Positions 35,645 to 44,429 of a stretch of DNA of 64,000 nt are shown here, piece after piece. Source of the stretch: JAAFJT01 sp043744275 (GTDB lineage: Bacteria > Bacteroidota > Bacteroidia > Chitinophagales > Saprospiraceae); assembly GCA_043744275.1 (NCBI GenBank), contig JAYTUY010000077.1, positions 1 through 64,000 on the forward strand, given 5' to 3'. The first letter of the stretch is position 1; every line of letters starts with the position of its first letter. A model generated the notes under the pieces. It saw nothing but the letters and a program-made list of their open reading frames with translations, searched no databases and had not been told where the DNA came from. The translations under genes were made by a program, and so were the position numbers.

Positions 35645-35743
35645 GAAGCGGAACAGGAGGTTTTATAAGGATTGACGTTTTAGTATTAAATACCCGTAAC
35701 TTTTAGAAAAACTCTATACAATAATCATTCAAAAGAAAACAAG

Positions 35744-35965
35744 ATGAATCAAAACAAAGAAACAAAAGACACCAATATCACAAGAACCGAGATTGCTGGG
35801 TGGTATAACATTTCTGACCGTGGATTGCGCTACCGAATGAAGGAAGCGGCTATCTATATCAAAAACCGCATCTTGACTTTTGATGATATTAAAGCGATTT
35901 TAATCGCTCTCGGCGTTCCGCCAAATCTTCCTACTGAATTGTATAATCGCTTTTTTGGCAGTTAA
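35744..35965 (+). CDS. Small protein, possible helix-turn-helix
   Basis: 73 residues, not a family I recognise. R-T-E-I-A-G-W-Y-N-I-S-D-R-G-L-R-Y-R-M (about 14-32) has the rhythm of a helix-turn-helix, followed by a second predicted helix (D-D-I-K-A-I-L-I-A-L-G). It sits alone downstream of the ATTCCGC array. Coding status is probable but not certain. Confidence 0.5.
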   Translation: MNQNKETKDTNITRTEIAGWYNISDRGLRYRMKEAAIYIKNRILTFDDIKAILIALGVPPNLPTELYNRFFGS

Positions 35966-36120
35966 TGACAGTTACTGCCGATGGCTACCGTTGATTGCCA
36001 ATTAATGACAGTTATTTCAGTTGCATGATTAAAAAAGTGTATTTAACTTTGTTTCAAGTTAATGTTGCAACAGACGCTTGATTCAAAATTTTATTTCTTT
36101 AAACTTTAAACTTTTTTAAA

Positions 36121-36363
36121 ATGAAAAAAATGATTATTGCATTCTGTCTTTGCGTTTTTGCATTCTCTGCTTCAGCAAATAATAATGCTAACAAGACTAT
36201 TAGAATCAAATCGAAAGAAAAAAAGGAACAGTATGAGCTAAAAGCGAAAAAATCAAGAGTTGATGCATGTCAAATCTGCGCTTATTGGCCAGGTGGAGGT
36301 GCTTGTGGGTCTGCCCCAACGTGTGAAGAAGCTTTAATTTGTTTAAAAATTGCTATGGAGTAG
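36121..36363 (+). CDS. Small secreted cysteine-rich peptide
   Basis: 80 residues. A signal peptide (about 1-19, ending S-A-S-A) is followed by a Lys-rich stretch and a C-terminal part with five Cys (50, 53, 62, 68, 74) and a W-P-G-G-G turn. A strong terminator follows and then a GLPGLI gene, so the three genes look like a unit. The function is unknown; a secreted peptide substrate or ligand is one possibility. Confidence 0.65.
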   Translation: MKKMIIAFCLCVFAFSASANNNANKTIRIKSKEKKEQYELKAKKSRVDACQICAYWPGGGACGSAPTCEEALICLKIAME

Positions 36364-36382
36364 AATCTAAAATATAAATTGA

Positions 36383-36434
36383 GATTCCAGTTTTTTTACT
36401 TTTTTTATAAAGATAAAAAACTGGAATCCTTTTT
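36383..36434 (+). terminator. Intrinsic terminator or attenuator after the peptide gene
   Basis: GATTCCAGTTTTTTA pairs with TAAAAAACTGGAATC around an AT-rich loop, with a T-run. It could lower expression of the following genes relative to the peptide. Confidence 0.75.
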
Positions 36435-36477
36435 TCAGTTTAATTCAATTTTATATTAAACAATACAAATTTGGGAA

Positions 36478-37284
36478 ATGAAAAATTTATTTTTAATTAT
36501 ACTTTGTCTAAGTTCTTATATATTGAATGGTCAGCAAATGCTAAACAATACTGGCGTCATTACATACGAACAGATAGATATATATGGGCAAAAAACTATT
36601 GTTCAACTTTTTTTCTCTAATGAAAAATCGTTTTACATAAGCAATAAAGGTAGTAAATCAAGGGTAAATAAACTTGCCAATGGGGAGATTTTAGATATTC
36701 ATGATGATGCAAAATTAGCAAAGCAATTAATGAGTGGTAGTATGATTTACCCTTACTATATTGACGAAGAGGGAGATGTGATTTATATGAATTGGAAGAG
36801 CGATTCTCTGATATTTAGACATGTACTTAAACATGACCCAGTAATTGTAATAGAACCTCATTTACCTAAAATAAATTGGAAAATCACAACTGAATCTAAA
36901 AAAATCGGAACTTTTTTATGCTTTAAAGCTATAGCTTTATTTAGAGGCAGAAATTATGAAGCATGGTTTACACCGGATTTACCTATACCATCCGGACCTT
37001 GGAAATTGCATGGTTTACCAGGTTTAATTTTAGAAGCCCAAGATACTAAAGCTGAATTTAAATATATTTTTCAATCAATAGAAATTCCCTTAAAAAAAGA
37101 GATAGAATTTCCTGAAACCCCTATAACAGGAAATGTTATTCATCTTTCTCAGTATAACGCTTTTTTAATACAAAAAGAAGAGGAATACGTTAGGAAAATA
37201 TCATCTAAGGCTGCTGCAAGAGGTATGGCATTGTCTGTATTACCGGATGATAAGATTAAACAAGAACTTAATTATGAACAATAA
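36478..37284 (+). CDS. GLPGLI family protein
   Basis: 268 residues with a signal peptide (about 1-18) and the name-giving G-L-P-G-L-I at about 178-183 (P-W-K-L-H-G-L-P-G-L-I-L). The family is Bacteroidota-specific and usually lies beside a TonB-receptor-like barrel, as here. Its role is unknown. Its end overlaps the next gene by 11 bases. Confidence 0.9.
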   Translation: MKNLFLIILCLSSYILNGQQMLNNTGVITYEQIDIYGQKTIVQLFFSNEKSFYISNKGSKSRVNKLANGEILDIHDDAKLAKQLMSGSMIYPYYIDEEGDVIYMNWKSDSLIFRHVLKHDPVIVIEPHLPKINWKITTESKKIGTFLCFKAIALFRGRNYEAWFTPDLPIPSGPWKLHGLPGLILEAQDTKAEFKYIFQSIEIPLKKEIEFPETPITGNVIHLSQYNAFLIQKEEEYVRKISSKAAARGMALSVLPDDKIKQELNYEQ

Positions 37285-39979
37285 AAACCAATGGCTTATG
37301 TCATTAGTTTTATTATTTATCAGCATAAAACTAACAGGACAAAACGCTTTAATACTGAGGGGGGTAGTTCGAGACTCCTTCAATCAACCTCTCCCTTTTG
37401 TCAATGTATATGTTCAAGAAAGCGATAATGCACCCATTATCGCTTTTTCGGCATCCGATACTGAGGGGGGCTTCGAAATTAATTTGGACAATCCGATAAA
37501 ACAGTTTTTGGTAAAGGCGGCTATTTTAGGCTATGAATCAAAGGCAATTATTGTAGAAAATAGTAATAATCCATTACCTAAATTCAATTTTCAATTAGCA
37601 CCCAAGTCTTTTTCTTTGAAAGAAGTGGTGGTATCAGGTAGTAATAAAATTGTTCAGCGAAGTGATACAATTACATTCAATGCCGATAAATTTAGAGATT
37701 CTACTGAAAGAAATTTGGAGGAACTATTGGCTAAAATCCCAGGCGTAGATGTGAGTAAAGACGGTGTCATATCCATACAAGGAAAACCTATTAAAAAAAT
37801 ATTAATTGAAGGTGATGATTTAACGGGAAGAAATTACCAACTGATGTCAAAAAATATGACCGCATATGTGGTAGATAAAATTCAAATTATTGATAAATTC
37901 ACAGAAAACAAGCTATTAAAAGGCATTGAAAAAAGCGATGATAAGGTCATCAACATCACTATTAAAGATAAACATAAAAATTTGATTTTTGGCAATGCAG
38001 TAGTCGGCGTGGGTACAGATAGCCGTTTCAACCACTCCTTGAATTTGATGACCATTAAGAAGAAATTTAAGTCTATTAATTTCGCTAATTACAACTCAAT
38101 TGGTCAAAGATCTACCGCAGATAGGATGATGAATGATGGTTTTTTAGATGAAAATGAACATCAAAGCCGTGCCGCTTTAGTCAATAGCGACAATCCACGT
38201 TTGATTTCTATTAACCGCACACCCGCTCTAAATCTTAATTCGCAACACAATCGGTTCAATAAAGCAGCCCTTATTTCAAGCCATTTTATTACAAGACCGA
38301 ATGACAAATCAAGCCTAAAAGGTTGGCTGACACTATCACGCAGCCGTGAACAAACGTATGTGAATAATAGCCTTCGCTATCGGCTTCAAGACTCTATTTT
38401 TCAACTGAATGAATCCAATGAATTAACAAATAAACCGCAAGCCATTGAAGGGAATATTGACTTTCAAATGGATTTAAGCCCTCAATCTTCACTCAAATAC
38501 ATAACAACTTTTAAAAAAACAAATTTGACAAGCCTTGCTGCAACTGTTGCAAATGATAATAAAATAGCTAATAATTTAGCAGATAATGCTACTTTTTGGA
38601 CAAACTCCCTTGATTTTACCCATCGAATTAATGATAATCGTGCTTTTACAGCAAAATTAGTTTACCTAAACAATCGACAAAATCAAGCCTTTTCCTTCAA
38701 TCAAACTGAATTGAGACGACTTCCTACCATTGATGAGGCATTTGAATCTATCAGTCAATTAGTAGAAAAACCCATGAATTATGGTGCATTAACCGCTCAA
38801 TATTTTATCACAAAAGAAAAAAGGCGGATAACATTCAGCGCAGGATTGGTTTCACGTGAAGATAAATTAACGACTCATTTAACTGCAAAAAATATCCAAG
38901 ACACCCCCCTCAGTATAACGCCTAATTTTGAGCAATCCAACCGTTTTCAACAATCAAATACTTATATTGGATTGAATTGGAAAGAAACCATAAAGGGCGT
39001 GCAATGGCTTTCAGATATATCCACAGGTTATTTTAAAACCCATTTATCCAATTCTAATAGTGAAAATGGATTTTATGCTCTGCCAACTATAGGATTTAAA
39101 AAAGAAAAGAACAAACATACTTTGTTTGGGACATACTCTTACAACTATGCTTTGCCCCAATTTGCTGATATTTTTACAGGCTCAGTATTGACGGATTATC
39201 GGACAATTGAGCGTGGAAGTCGTGCATATATTCCTGCCAATAGCCATACTATTATCGGCAATTATACTTATGGCAACTTTACAGATGAATATTTAGCGTA
39301 TTTTAATCTGATATATAGCGACAATAATGGTGGTTATCGGAGTAATTTTAATGTGAATAATGATTTTAATGCTGTTGAAAAGATTGAAAATAATTTAAAT
39401 AACAATAGCCTGACTGTGTCGAGTGGCTTTGAGCATTATTTTCCTAAAGCTTTTTTTAGATTGAAATTAAGACCTACTTTATCACTTCTAAATTATCAAA
39501 ACACCTTGAATGGCTCAGATATTCGCAATACGCAAGTCCGAGCGGGCAGTTTGGAAATTTCTTTAAGAACAGCTTTTTTAAAATGGTTTAATGTGCATAT
39601 TGGCTCTACGCTAACGGCATCAGAGGTGCAAACAAAGGCTGAAATACTGAGTGGAATGATGACAAATGCAACCAATAACTCATCTATCGGGGCATTTTGC
39701 GATGTATATTTGAAATTTGGCAACCGATTGAGTGCTCGATTGGATAATGAAGTTTTTCAATTCAAACAGTTGAGTTCTTCTTCGCAACGCTATTATTTTC
39801 TCAATGCTTCTGCATATTATGATATTAAACCAACACGTTGTTTTCTCAATTTATCATTTCGGAATGTATTGAATACTAAAGAGTTTATCAATAGTTCTAT
39901 TACAGATTATTCTGAAAATATCAATCGTATTCGCTTATTACCGCGTTATGTGCTATTAGAAATTAATTTCAGATTTTAA
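37274..39979 (+). CDS. Outer-membrane beta-barrel protein with CarboxypepD_reg and plug domains
   Basis: About 901 residues from the ATG at 37274, overlapping the GLPGLI gene. A signal (about 1-24) precedes a carboxypeptidase-regulatory-like domain (about 25-105), then a plug-like domain (V-V-V-S-G...N-L-E-E-L-L-A-K-I-P-G-V) and a large barrel. The protein ends V-L-L-E-I-N-F-R-F, an aromatic C-terminus typical of barrels. Three motif copies are in frame: I-L-R-G-V (37354), D-T-E-G-G (37460, 106 bases on) and T-P-L-S-I (38905). Two near-misses lie at 39181 and 39643. Confidence 0.88.
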   Translation: MNNKNQWLMSLVLLFISIKLTGQNALILRGVVRDSFNQPLPFVNVYVQESDNAPIIAFSASDTEGGFEINLDNPIKQFLVKAAILGYESKAIIVENSNNPLPKFNFQLAPKSFSLKEVVVSGSNKIVQRSDTITFNADKFRDSTERNLEELLAKIPGVDVSKDGVISIQGKPIKKILIEGDDLTGRNYQLMSKNMTAYVVDKIQIIDKFTENKLLKGIEKSDDKVINITIKDKHKNLIFGNAVVGVGTDSRFNHSLNLMTIKKKFKSINFANYNSIGQRSTADRMMNDGFLDENEHQSRAALVNSDNPRLISINRTPALNLNSQHNRFNKAALISSHFITRPNDKSSLKGWLTLSRSREQTYVNNSLRYRLQDSIFQLNESNELTNKPQAIEGNIDFQMDLSPQSSLKYITTFKKTNLTSLAATVANDNKIANNLADNATFWTNSLDFTHRINDNRAFTAKLVYLNNRQNQAFSFNQTELRRLPTIDEAFESISQLVEKPMNYGALTAQYFITKEKRRITFSAGLVSREDKLTTHLTAKNIQDTPLSITPNFEQSNRFQQSNTYIGLNWKETIKGVQWLSDISTGYFKTHLSNSNSENGFYALPTIGFKKEKNKHTLFGTYSYNYALPQFADIFTGSVLTDYRTIERGSRAYIPANSHTIIGNYTYGNFTDEYLAYFNLIYSDNNGGYRSNFNVNNDFNAVEKIENNLNNNSLTVSSGFEHYFPKAFFRLKLRPTLSLLNYQNTLNGSDIRNTQVRAGSLEISLRTAFLKWFNVHIGSTLTASEVQTKAEILSGMMTNATNNSSIGAFCDVYLKFGNRLSARLDNEVFQFKQLSSSSQRYYFLNASAYYDIKPTRCFLNLSFRNVLNTKEFINSSITDYSENINRIRLLPRYVLLEINFRF
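38848..38863. promoter_or_regulatory. Possible parS-like site
   Basis: GGTTTCACGTGAAGAT matches 12 of 16 bases of the general parS sequence TGTTTCACGTGAAACA, with a perfect palindromic core TTTCACGTGAA. It lies about 2.4 kb from parB, inside a barrel gene. Confidence 0.35.
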
Positions 39980-39980
39980 T

Positions 39981-40490
39981 TTAAAGTTTTTCAGTTTTAT
40001 ATTTCTTATCCTTCGTTTCTTCTTCGCCCAATCGTTTTTTATCTTTCGGTTGTACGCGCGGCATCGGTGAAGCATCTCCACCACCGAACATATTCCCAAA
40101 GCCTTTGAACATTTCTGACAAATCAAAACTTTGATTCATGTCGGGCATCATTTTTTTCATTTGCTCTTGCATTTGCTTGAACATATCGCCCATTTGTCCC
40201 CCCTCAGTATTAGGTGTCATTGACTTCCAATTTTCACCGTCGAATGAGAAGCCGAAAGATTTTGAAAATGACGTATCAATTTTCATAAAATTTGTATCTA
40301 ATTGAAAGGCAAAGCTTTGTGTAGAATCAGACCCTCTTCTGCCAAACAATTGCATCATCTGCTGTTGCATTTCTTTTAGGCTTTCCATACCACTCGGAAA
40401 GTCTTTTGACTGAGGGGTACTTGAATCTTGCGCCATTGTGCAGGCGTTGAAAATGAAGAAACTTGAAAGGATTAAAAGTATCTTTTTCAT
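39981..40490 (-). CDS. Lipoprotein, Met/Gln-rich, unknown
   Basis: 169 residues. The signal ends I-F-N-A-C, a lipobox. The body is rich in Met, Gln, Phe and Gly (E-M-Q-Q-Q-M-M-Q-L-F-G, D-M-F-K-Q-M-Q-E-Q-M) and the tail is Lys/Glu-rich. No family is recognised. It is convergent with the barrel gene, one base apart. It holds two motif copies: N-T-E-G-G (40198) and S-T-P-Q-S (40410). Confidence 0.65.
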   Translation of the reverse strand: MKKILLILSSFFIFNACTMAQDSSTPQSKDFPSGMESLKEMQQQMMQLFGRRGSDSTQSFAFQLDTNFMKIDTSFSKSFGFSFDGENWKSMTPNTEGGQMGDMFKQMQEQMKKMMPDMNQSFDLSEMFKGFGNMFGGGDASPMPRVQPKDKKRLGEEETKDKKYKTEKL

Positions 40491-40521
40491 TGTAAAACAG
40501 ATTTTTAAATTTTATGAAAAA

Positions 40522-41181
40522 TCAAAAACTCGCGTGAATCCCTATCCCAAAAACATTGCCTATCGGCAAATTTTCAAAGGATGGTTTTATTTTAAAACTC
40601 AAATCTTCGCTGACATCAAAATTCATCAAATGGGCGGTTGTGAAGGCTTCTGCTGCCGAAAGAATATATACCAATGCAAAAACGACATACGATTGCTGTG
40701 CACTTTTATAAAAACTGTCACGATATTGCCTCAAAACATCGGTCGAAAGGAAGTTAATATTAGGTACTTTACTTTTGTCAAGTTCTATTTTGTTGAGTTT
40801 ATTATAGTGATTTTTTTTAAAATAACTATAAAAACTTGAATTGTATTGAATGGCAATCCCCGAACCTATAAACGCACCATAAACCAAAGGCAATTTGATA
40901 TACCATAACTTCTGATTGTAAATTTGCCCACCACCTGGAATAATAGATAGCAGCAATGCTTTTTTCGGAACTGGTAGAAATTTCGCTTTTTTAAAAGGCG
41001 ATGAATCTTTTTTTAGATCTACTGAAGTTTTATTTGTAGGCAACGAATCATTTTTAGCTACCATTGACTCTTTTTTTATAGGTGTCGAATCACGCTTAAC
41101 TCTTGTAGAATCAACGCTTTGTGCATTAATATTTATTTTAATTAGAATAAAAATGACAAATAGTGAAATGTTTTTTTTCAT
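40522..41181 (-). CDS. DUF5683 domain protein
   Basis: 219 residues. A signal-like start (about 1-20) and a Lys/Asp/Ser low-complexity stretch precede the DUF5683 region K-K-A-L-L-L-S-I-I-P-G-G-G-Q-I-Y-N with two to three hydrophobic segments. DUF5683 genes are often found beside parAB in Bacteroidota, as here. The function is unknown. Confidence 0.85.
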   Translation of the reverse strand: MKKNISLFVIFILIKININAQSVDSTRVKRDSTPIKKESMVAKNDSLPTNKTSVDLKKDSSPFKKAKFLPVPKKALLLSIIPGGGQIYNQKLWYIKLPLVYGAFIGSGIAIQYNSSFYSYFKKNHYNKLNKIELDKSKVPNINFLSTDVLRQYRDSFYKSAQQSYVVFALVYILSAAEAFTTAHLMNFDVSEDLSFKIKPSFENLPIGNVFGIGIHASF

Positions 41182-41233
41182 GTTGCTAAAACGTTTTTTC
41201 TGCGAAAACGTTGTTTCTGCTTTCTCTATAATC

Positions 41234-42142
41234 TTAATTTTTTTCTTCTATCAAATCTAAAATTCGGTTCAAATCATCATCATTTTTGAAGCTGACGAGT
41301 ATCTGACCATTGCCATTCGGCTGGCGTTTTAAGGCGACTTTTGAACCAAAAAATGCGCTTAAAGTGTCTTGAACGGGCTTGAGAGCGTCCGATACTGAGG
41401 GGGTCGCTTTAGCCTTCTTTTTCAATTTGGCTTCTGAATAACTCCGCGCAATATCCTCGATTTCACGCACTGAAAGCCGCTCATTCACCACTTTTTTGAA
41501 TAGCATAAGCTGCAAAGCAATGTCATCAATGCCGACTAAAACCTTCGCATGTCCTGTTGAAACCTTTTTTTCTTTAATAGCTTGCTGGATCTCAGGTGGC
41601 AATTTTAAAAGGCGAAGCATATTGGTCACTGTCGAGCGATTTTTAGCGACTCGCTCACTGAGTTTTTCATGCGTCAAAGCGCATTCATCTATCAGCCGTT
41701 GATAAGTAATCGCTACTTCCACAGGGTTCAAATCTTCGCGCTGAATGTTTTCTACCAATGCCATTTCGAGCATTTCTTGGTCGTTTGCGATGCGTACATA
41801 CGAGGGCACTTCCTTCAAACCTGCCAATTTCGACGCTCGCAAACGGCGTTCTCCTGAAATCAACTGATATTGATTGTTGCTCAAGCGGCGCAAAGTGATG
41901 GGCTGAATGACGCCATGTATTTTGATGGATTCGCTCAACTCTTGCAAAGCGGCTTCATCAAATTCGTAGCGCGGCTGCCATGGATTGACCTCCACTTGAT
42001 GAACTGGAATCATGGCTACAGAGTGCGAAAGCTCCCGAACAACTTCCTTCACCGCTTCGGGTCCTTGATTCACTTCTTCTTCAATATTGCCCAATAATGC
42101 AGCAATTCCTTTACCTAAATCCGTTTTTTTTAATTTCGACAT
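41234..42142 (-). CDS. parB: Chromosome-partitioning protein ParB
   Basis: 302 residues. N-terminal CTP-binding/ParB domain with G-E-R-R-L-R-A (about residue 97) and a central helix-turn-helix (L-S-E-R-V-A-K-N-R-S-T-V). The C-terminal dimer domain is short. It loads on parS sites and works with ParA. One motif copy at 41394 encodes A-T-P-S-V-S in the linker before the C-terminal domain. Confidence 0.95.
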   Translation of the reverse strand: MSKLKKTDLGKGIAALLGNIEEEVNQGPEAVKEVVRELSHSVAMIPVHQVEVNPWQPRYEFDEAALQELSESIKIHGVIQPITLRRLSNNQYQLISGERRLRASKLAGLKEVPSYVRIANDQEMLEMALVENIQREDLNPVEVAITYQRLIDECALTHEKLSERVAKNRSTVTNMLRLLKLPPEIQQAIKEKKVSTGHAKVLVGIDDIALQLMLFKKVVNERLSVREIEDIARSYSEAKLKKKAKATPSVSDALKPVQDTLSAFFGSKVALKRQPNGNGQILVSFKNDDDLNRILDLIEEKN

Positions 42143-42164
42143 ATTTTTTTATTTCAGATTTTAA

Positions 42165-42335
42165 TGAGATTTCAAGGTTCCAAATTCCAAGATTCCAATG
42201 AGATTCCAAGATTCCAATGAGATTCCATGATTCCAAAATTCAAAATTCAAATTTCAAGAGTCCAAATTTCATTTTTGGAATTTGGAATCTTGGAATTTGA
42301 AATTTTGAAATTTTGAAATTTTGGAATCATGAAAT
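42165..42335. repeat. GATTCCAA array with inverted partner, parA-parB gap
   Basis: Repeats of GATTCCAATGA and AAATTCAAA are mirrored by TTTGGAATTTGGAATCTTGG and TTTTGAAATTTTG. A hairpin can form between the parA stop and the parB start. Confidence 0.8.
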
Positions 42336-43121
42336 TTGACTCGGACGTTGTATTTTATCTTTATTTTTAATTAAAAACTCTTTGCAGAGGTTTAAAAAAT
42401 TGACTGAACCTTTTGAAGTGGCATCGTAGGCGATGACAGGTTTTCTGACATTGGGGGCTTCTGCCAAACGGGCACTTCTGTGAATAATGGTATTAAAAAC
42501 ATAATCTTTTGAATGGGTGCGTACTTGATCCACCACGATATTCGCTAAACGCAAACGAGGGTCGTACATGGAGAGCACTAAACCTTCAATTTCTAAATTT
42601 GGATTCAAGGCTTTTTTGACGAGATTAATAGTGTTTTTCAATTTCGTCAAACCTTCCAAAGAGAAAATTTCACATTGTACAGGTATCAGAACTGAGTCCG
42701 CTGCCACCAATGCATTGACCGTGACTAAGCCCAAAGACGGTAAACAGTCGATGATAATATAATCGTATTCGTCTTTCACTTGTGCCAAGATACCCCTCAG
42801 TACATACTCTCTTTTTTCACGATTTATCAACTCTAAATCAGCTCCAACCAAGTCAATACTCGACGGAATGAGGTGCAAGTTGGGTGTATCGGTCTGTTGG
42901 ATGGCATCGTGCGGGTCGGCATCGTTGACCATGCAATCGTAGAGCGTGTACGTTTCATCGTCCGCTACGACATTGACGCCGCTTGAAGCGTTGGCTTGCG
43001 GATCGCTGTCCACAAGCAGCACTTTTTTTTCAAGTACTGCCAAACAGGCGGCGAGATTAATGGCAGTGGTGGTTTTTCCAACTCCGCCTTTTTGATTGGC
43101 TATAGCAACTATTTTTCCCAT
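42327..43121 (-). CDS. parA: Chromosome-partitioning ATPase ParA/Soj
   Basis: 264 residues. The deviant Walker A motif K-G-G-V-G-K-T-T-T starts at about residue 11, and Walker B/A' lie at D-S-D-P-Q-A-N and D-Y-I-I-I-D. It forms the DNA-relay partner of ParB, which lies just downstream. One motif copy at 42792 encodes Y-V-L-R-G-I. Confidence 0.96.
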   Translation of the reverse strand: MGKIVAIANQKGGVGKTTTAINLAACLAVLEKKVLLVDSDPQANASSGVNVVADDETYTLYDCMVNDADPHDAIQQTDTPNLHLIPSSIDLVGADLELINREKREYVLRGILAQVKDEYDYIIIDCLPSLGLVTVNALVAADSVLIPVQCEIFSLEGLTKLKNTINLVKKALNPNLEIEGLVLSMYDPRLRLANIVVDQVRTHSKDYVFNTIIHRSARLAEAPNVRKPVIAYDATSKGSVNFLNLCKEFLIKNKDKIQRPSQIS

Positions 43122-43234
43122 TTTTGTATTGTGGCGCAGAACTTTTATTCTGCCTTGTATCGGAGTTTTATAATAAAATAGAATTCGCTCAAAATTCTAT
43201 TAAGACCTTATGGAACTTTTCAAATTTACCCGTT

Positions 43235-43408
43235 GGTGCAGCGCACCATAACATTTGTAGTAAAAATTTGAAATATATGCTCGTTTAAGGTGCAGCGCAC
43301 CGTAATATGCCAGTGCGCTGCACCTTAAACGAGACTTTTTATCTTTAATCTATGAGTGCAAAGCACCATCAAGCTGAAAGCATGACAAATATTACGGTGC
43401 GCTGCACC
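43235..43408. repeat. Nested inverted repeat built of GGTGCAGCGCACC units
   Basis: The inner pair is a perfect 21-base stem (43280-43300 with 43313-43333, 12-base loop). An outer pair starts with GGTGCAGCGCACC at 43235 and ends with GGTGCGCTGCACC at 43396. No ORF is visible in the gap 43122-43484. Confidence 0.8.
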
Positions 43409-43450
43409 TTTCTTATTTTTAAAACAAAATCCTTTGAACACTAATGAATG

Positions 43451-43483
43451 TATAACTCTGTATAACTCTGTATAACTCTGTAT
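43451..43483. repeat. TATAACTCTG tandem repeat
   Basis: Three perfect 10-base units and a partial fourth, directly downstream of the minus-strand fatty acid hydroxylase gene. Confidence 0.85.
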
Positions 43484-43484
43484 T

Positions 43485-44429
43485 TTAGGTACGGAACTGG
43501 AGTTCCGCGCTACTATTTATACCGCTTTCAGCTTGACGCATTTCGTCCGATGTTTGAGTGCTGCCATCATGACTCCAACCAGGTGGTGCGAACACATATT
43601 TGAGTCGAATACTGAGGGGTTGATGGCGGTGCTTTTTAAAAAAGTCATTCCAAATATCTTTAAATTCATGGAAAATAACTTTAATCGGTCCATTCAAATC
43701 CTTTTTAACGACTAAGCCGTAATTTATTTTAATATCGTCTTTCTCTTCTTGAAATGTTCCAAACATTTTATCCCAAATAATGAGAAACATGCCCATATTT
43801 CTATCTAAATACAAGACATTGCTGGCATGATGTACGCGATGGTGCGAGGGTGTTACGAAAATCCATTCATAAATCGGGATGCGGCGAATGAATTGAGTAT
43901 GCACCAAAAGCCCATAAATCTGAGTAATCGAAAACGATAACATGATGTCTTTTGCTTCAAATCCCATAAATGGCAAGGGCAAATAAAAGACAAAACGATA
44001 AATCGGCTCTAAAACCGATGACCGAAAACCAACCGACAAATTAAAATATTCGGACGAATGATGGGTGGCATGAACCGCCCAAAAGAAACGCGATGAATGC
44101 TCGGTGCGATGTATCCAATAAAAGAAAAAATCCTGCAAAACAATCAACCAGAACCAATACCACAGCGGGTTTTCCCATTGAAAAAAATGAAATTGATAGC
44201 AAAAATTGAAGGCTAAATACGTTGGAATCCAACGCGTTGCCACATCAATTGCCATTTGGCTGAGTGTCAAATAGAGATTCGTGATGCTGTCTTTCCACGA
44301 ATACATCGGCGTTTTGCGATGCTGCCGATTGCTTAAAAACAGCTCAAGTAGAATGAGAAAAGCATATATTGGTACGGTCACCAATACTAAACCCAACTCT
44401 TTGAAACTACTTGCTAAATTTAACTCCAT
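43485..44429 (-). CDS. Fatty acid hydroxylase/sterol desaturase-like protein
   Basis: 314 residues, membrane protein with the di-iron histidine boxes H-R-T-E-H, H-A-T-H-H and H-R-V-H-H. The family hydroxylates or desaturates lipids; the substrate is unknown here. Its start overlaps the end of the upstream UPF0173 gene by 10 bases, so the two are co-transcribed. One motif copy at 43611 encodes Q-P-L-S-I near the C-terminus. Confidence 0.9.
   Translation of the reverse strand: MELNLASSFKELGLVLVTVPIYAFLILLELFLSNRQHRKTPMYSWKDSITNLYLTLSQMAIDVATRWIPTYLAFNFCYQFHFFQWENPLWYWFWLIVLQDFFFYWIHRTEHSSRFFWAVHATHHSSEYFNLSVGFRSSVLEPIYRFVFYLPLPFMGFEAKDIMLSFSITQIYGLLVHTQFIRRIPIYEWIFVTPSHHRVHHASNVLYLDRNMGMFLIIWDKMFGTFQEEKDDIKINYGLVVKKDLNGPIKVIFHEFKDIWNDFFKKHRHQPLSIRLKYVFAPPGWSHDGSTQTSDEMRQAESGINSSAELQFRT

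Noticed and set aside
39181..39658. CTCAGTATT (39181) and AATACTGAGTGG (39643) in the barrel gene as motif copies
   Set aside because: Each lacks the G/C-run that defines the core. They may be decayed copies, but chance is not excluded, so they were not counted.
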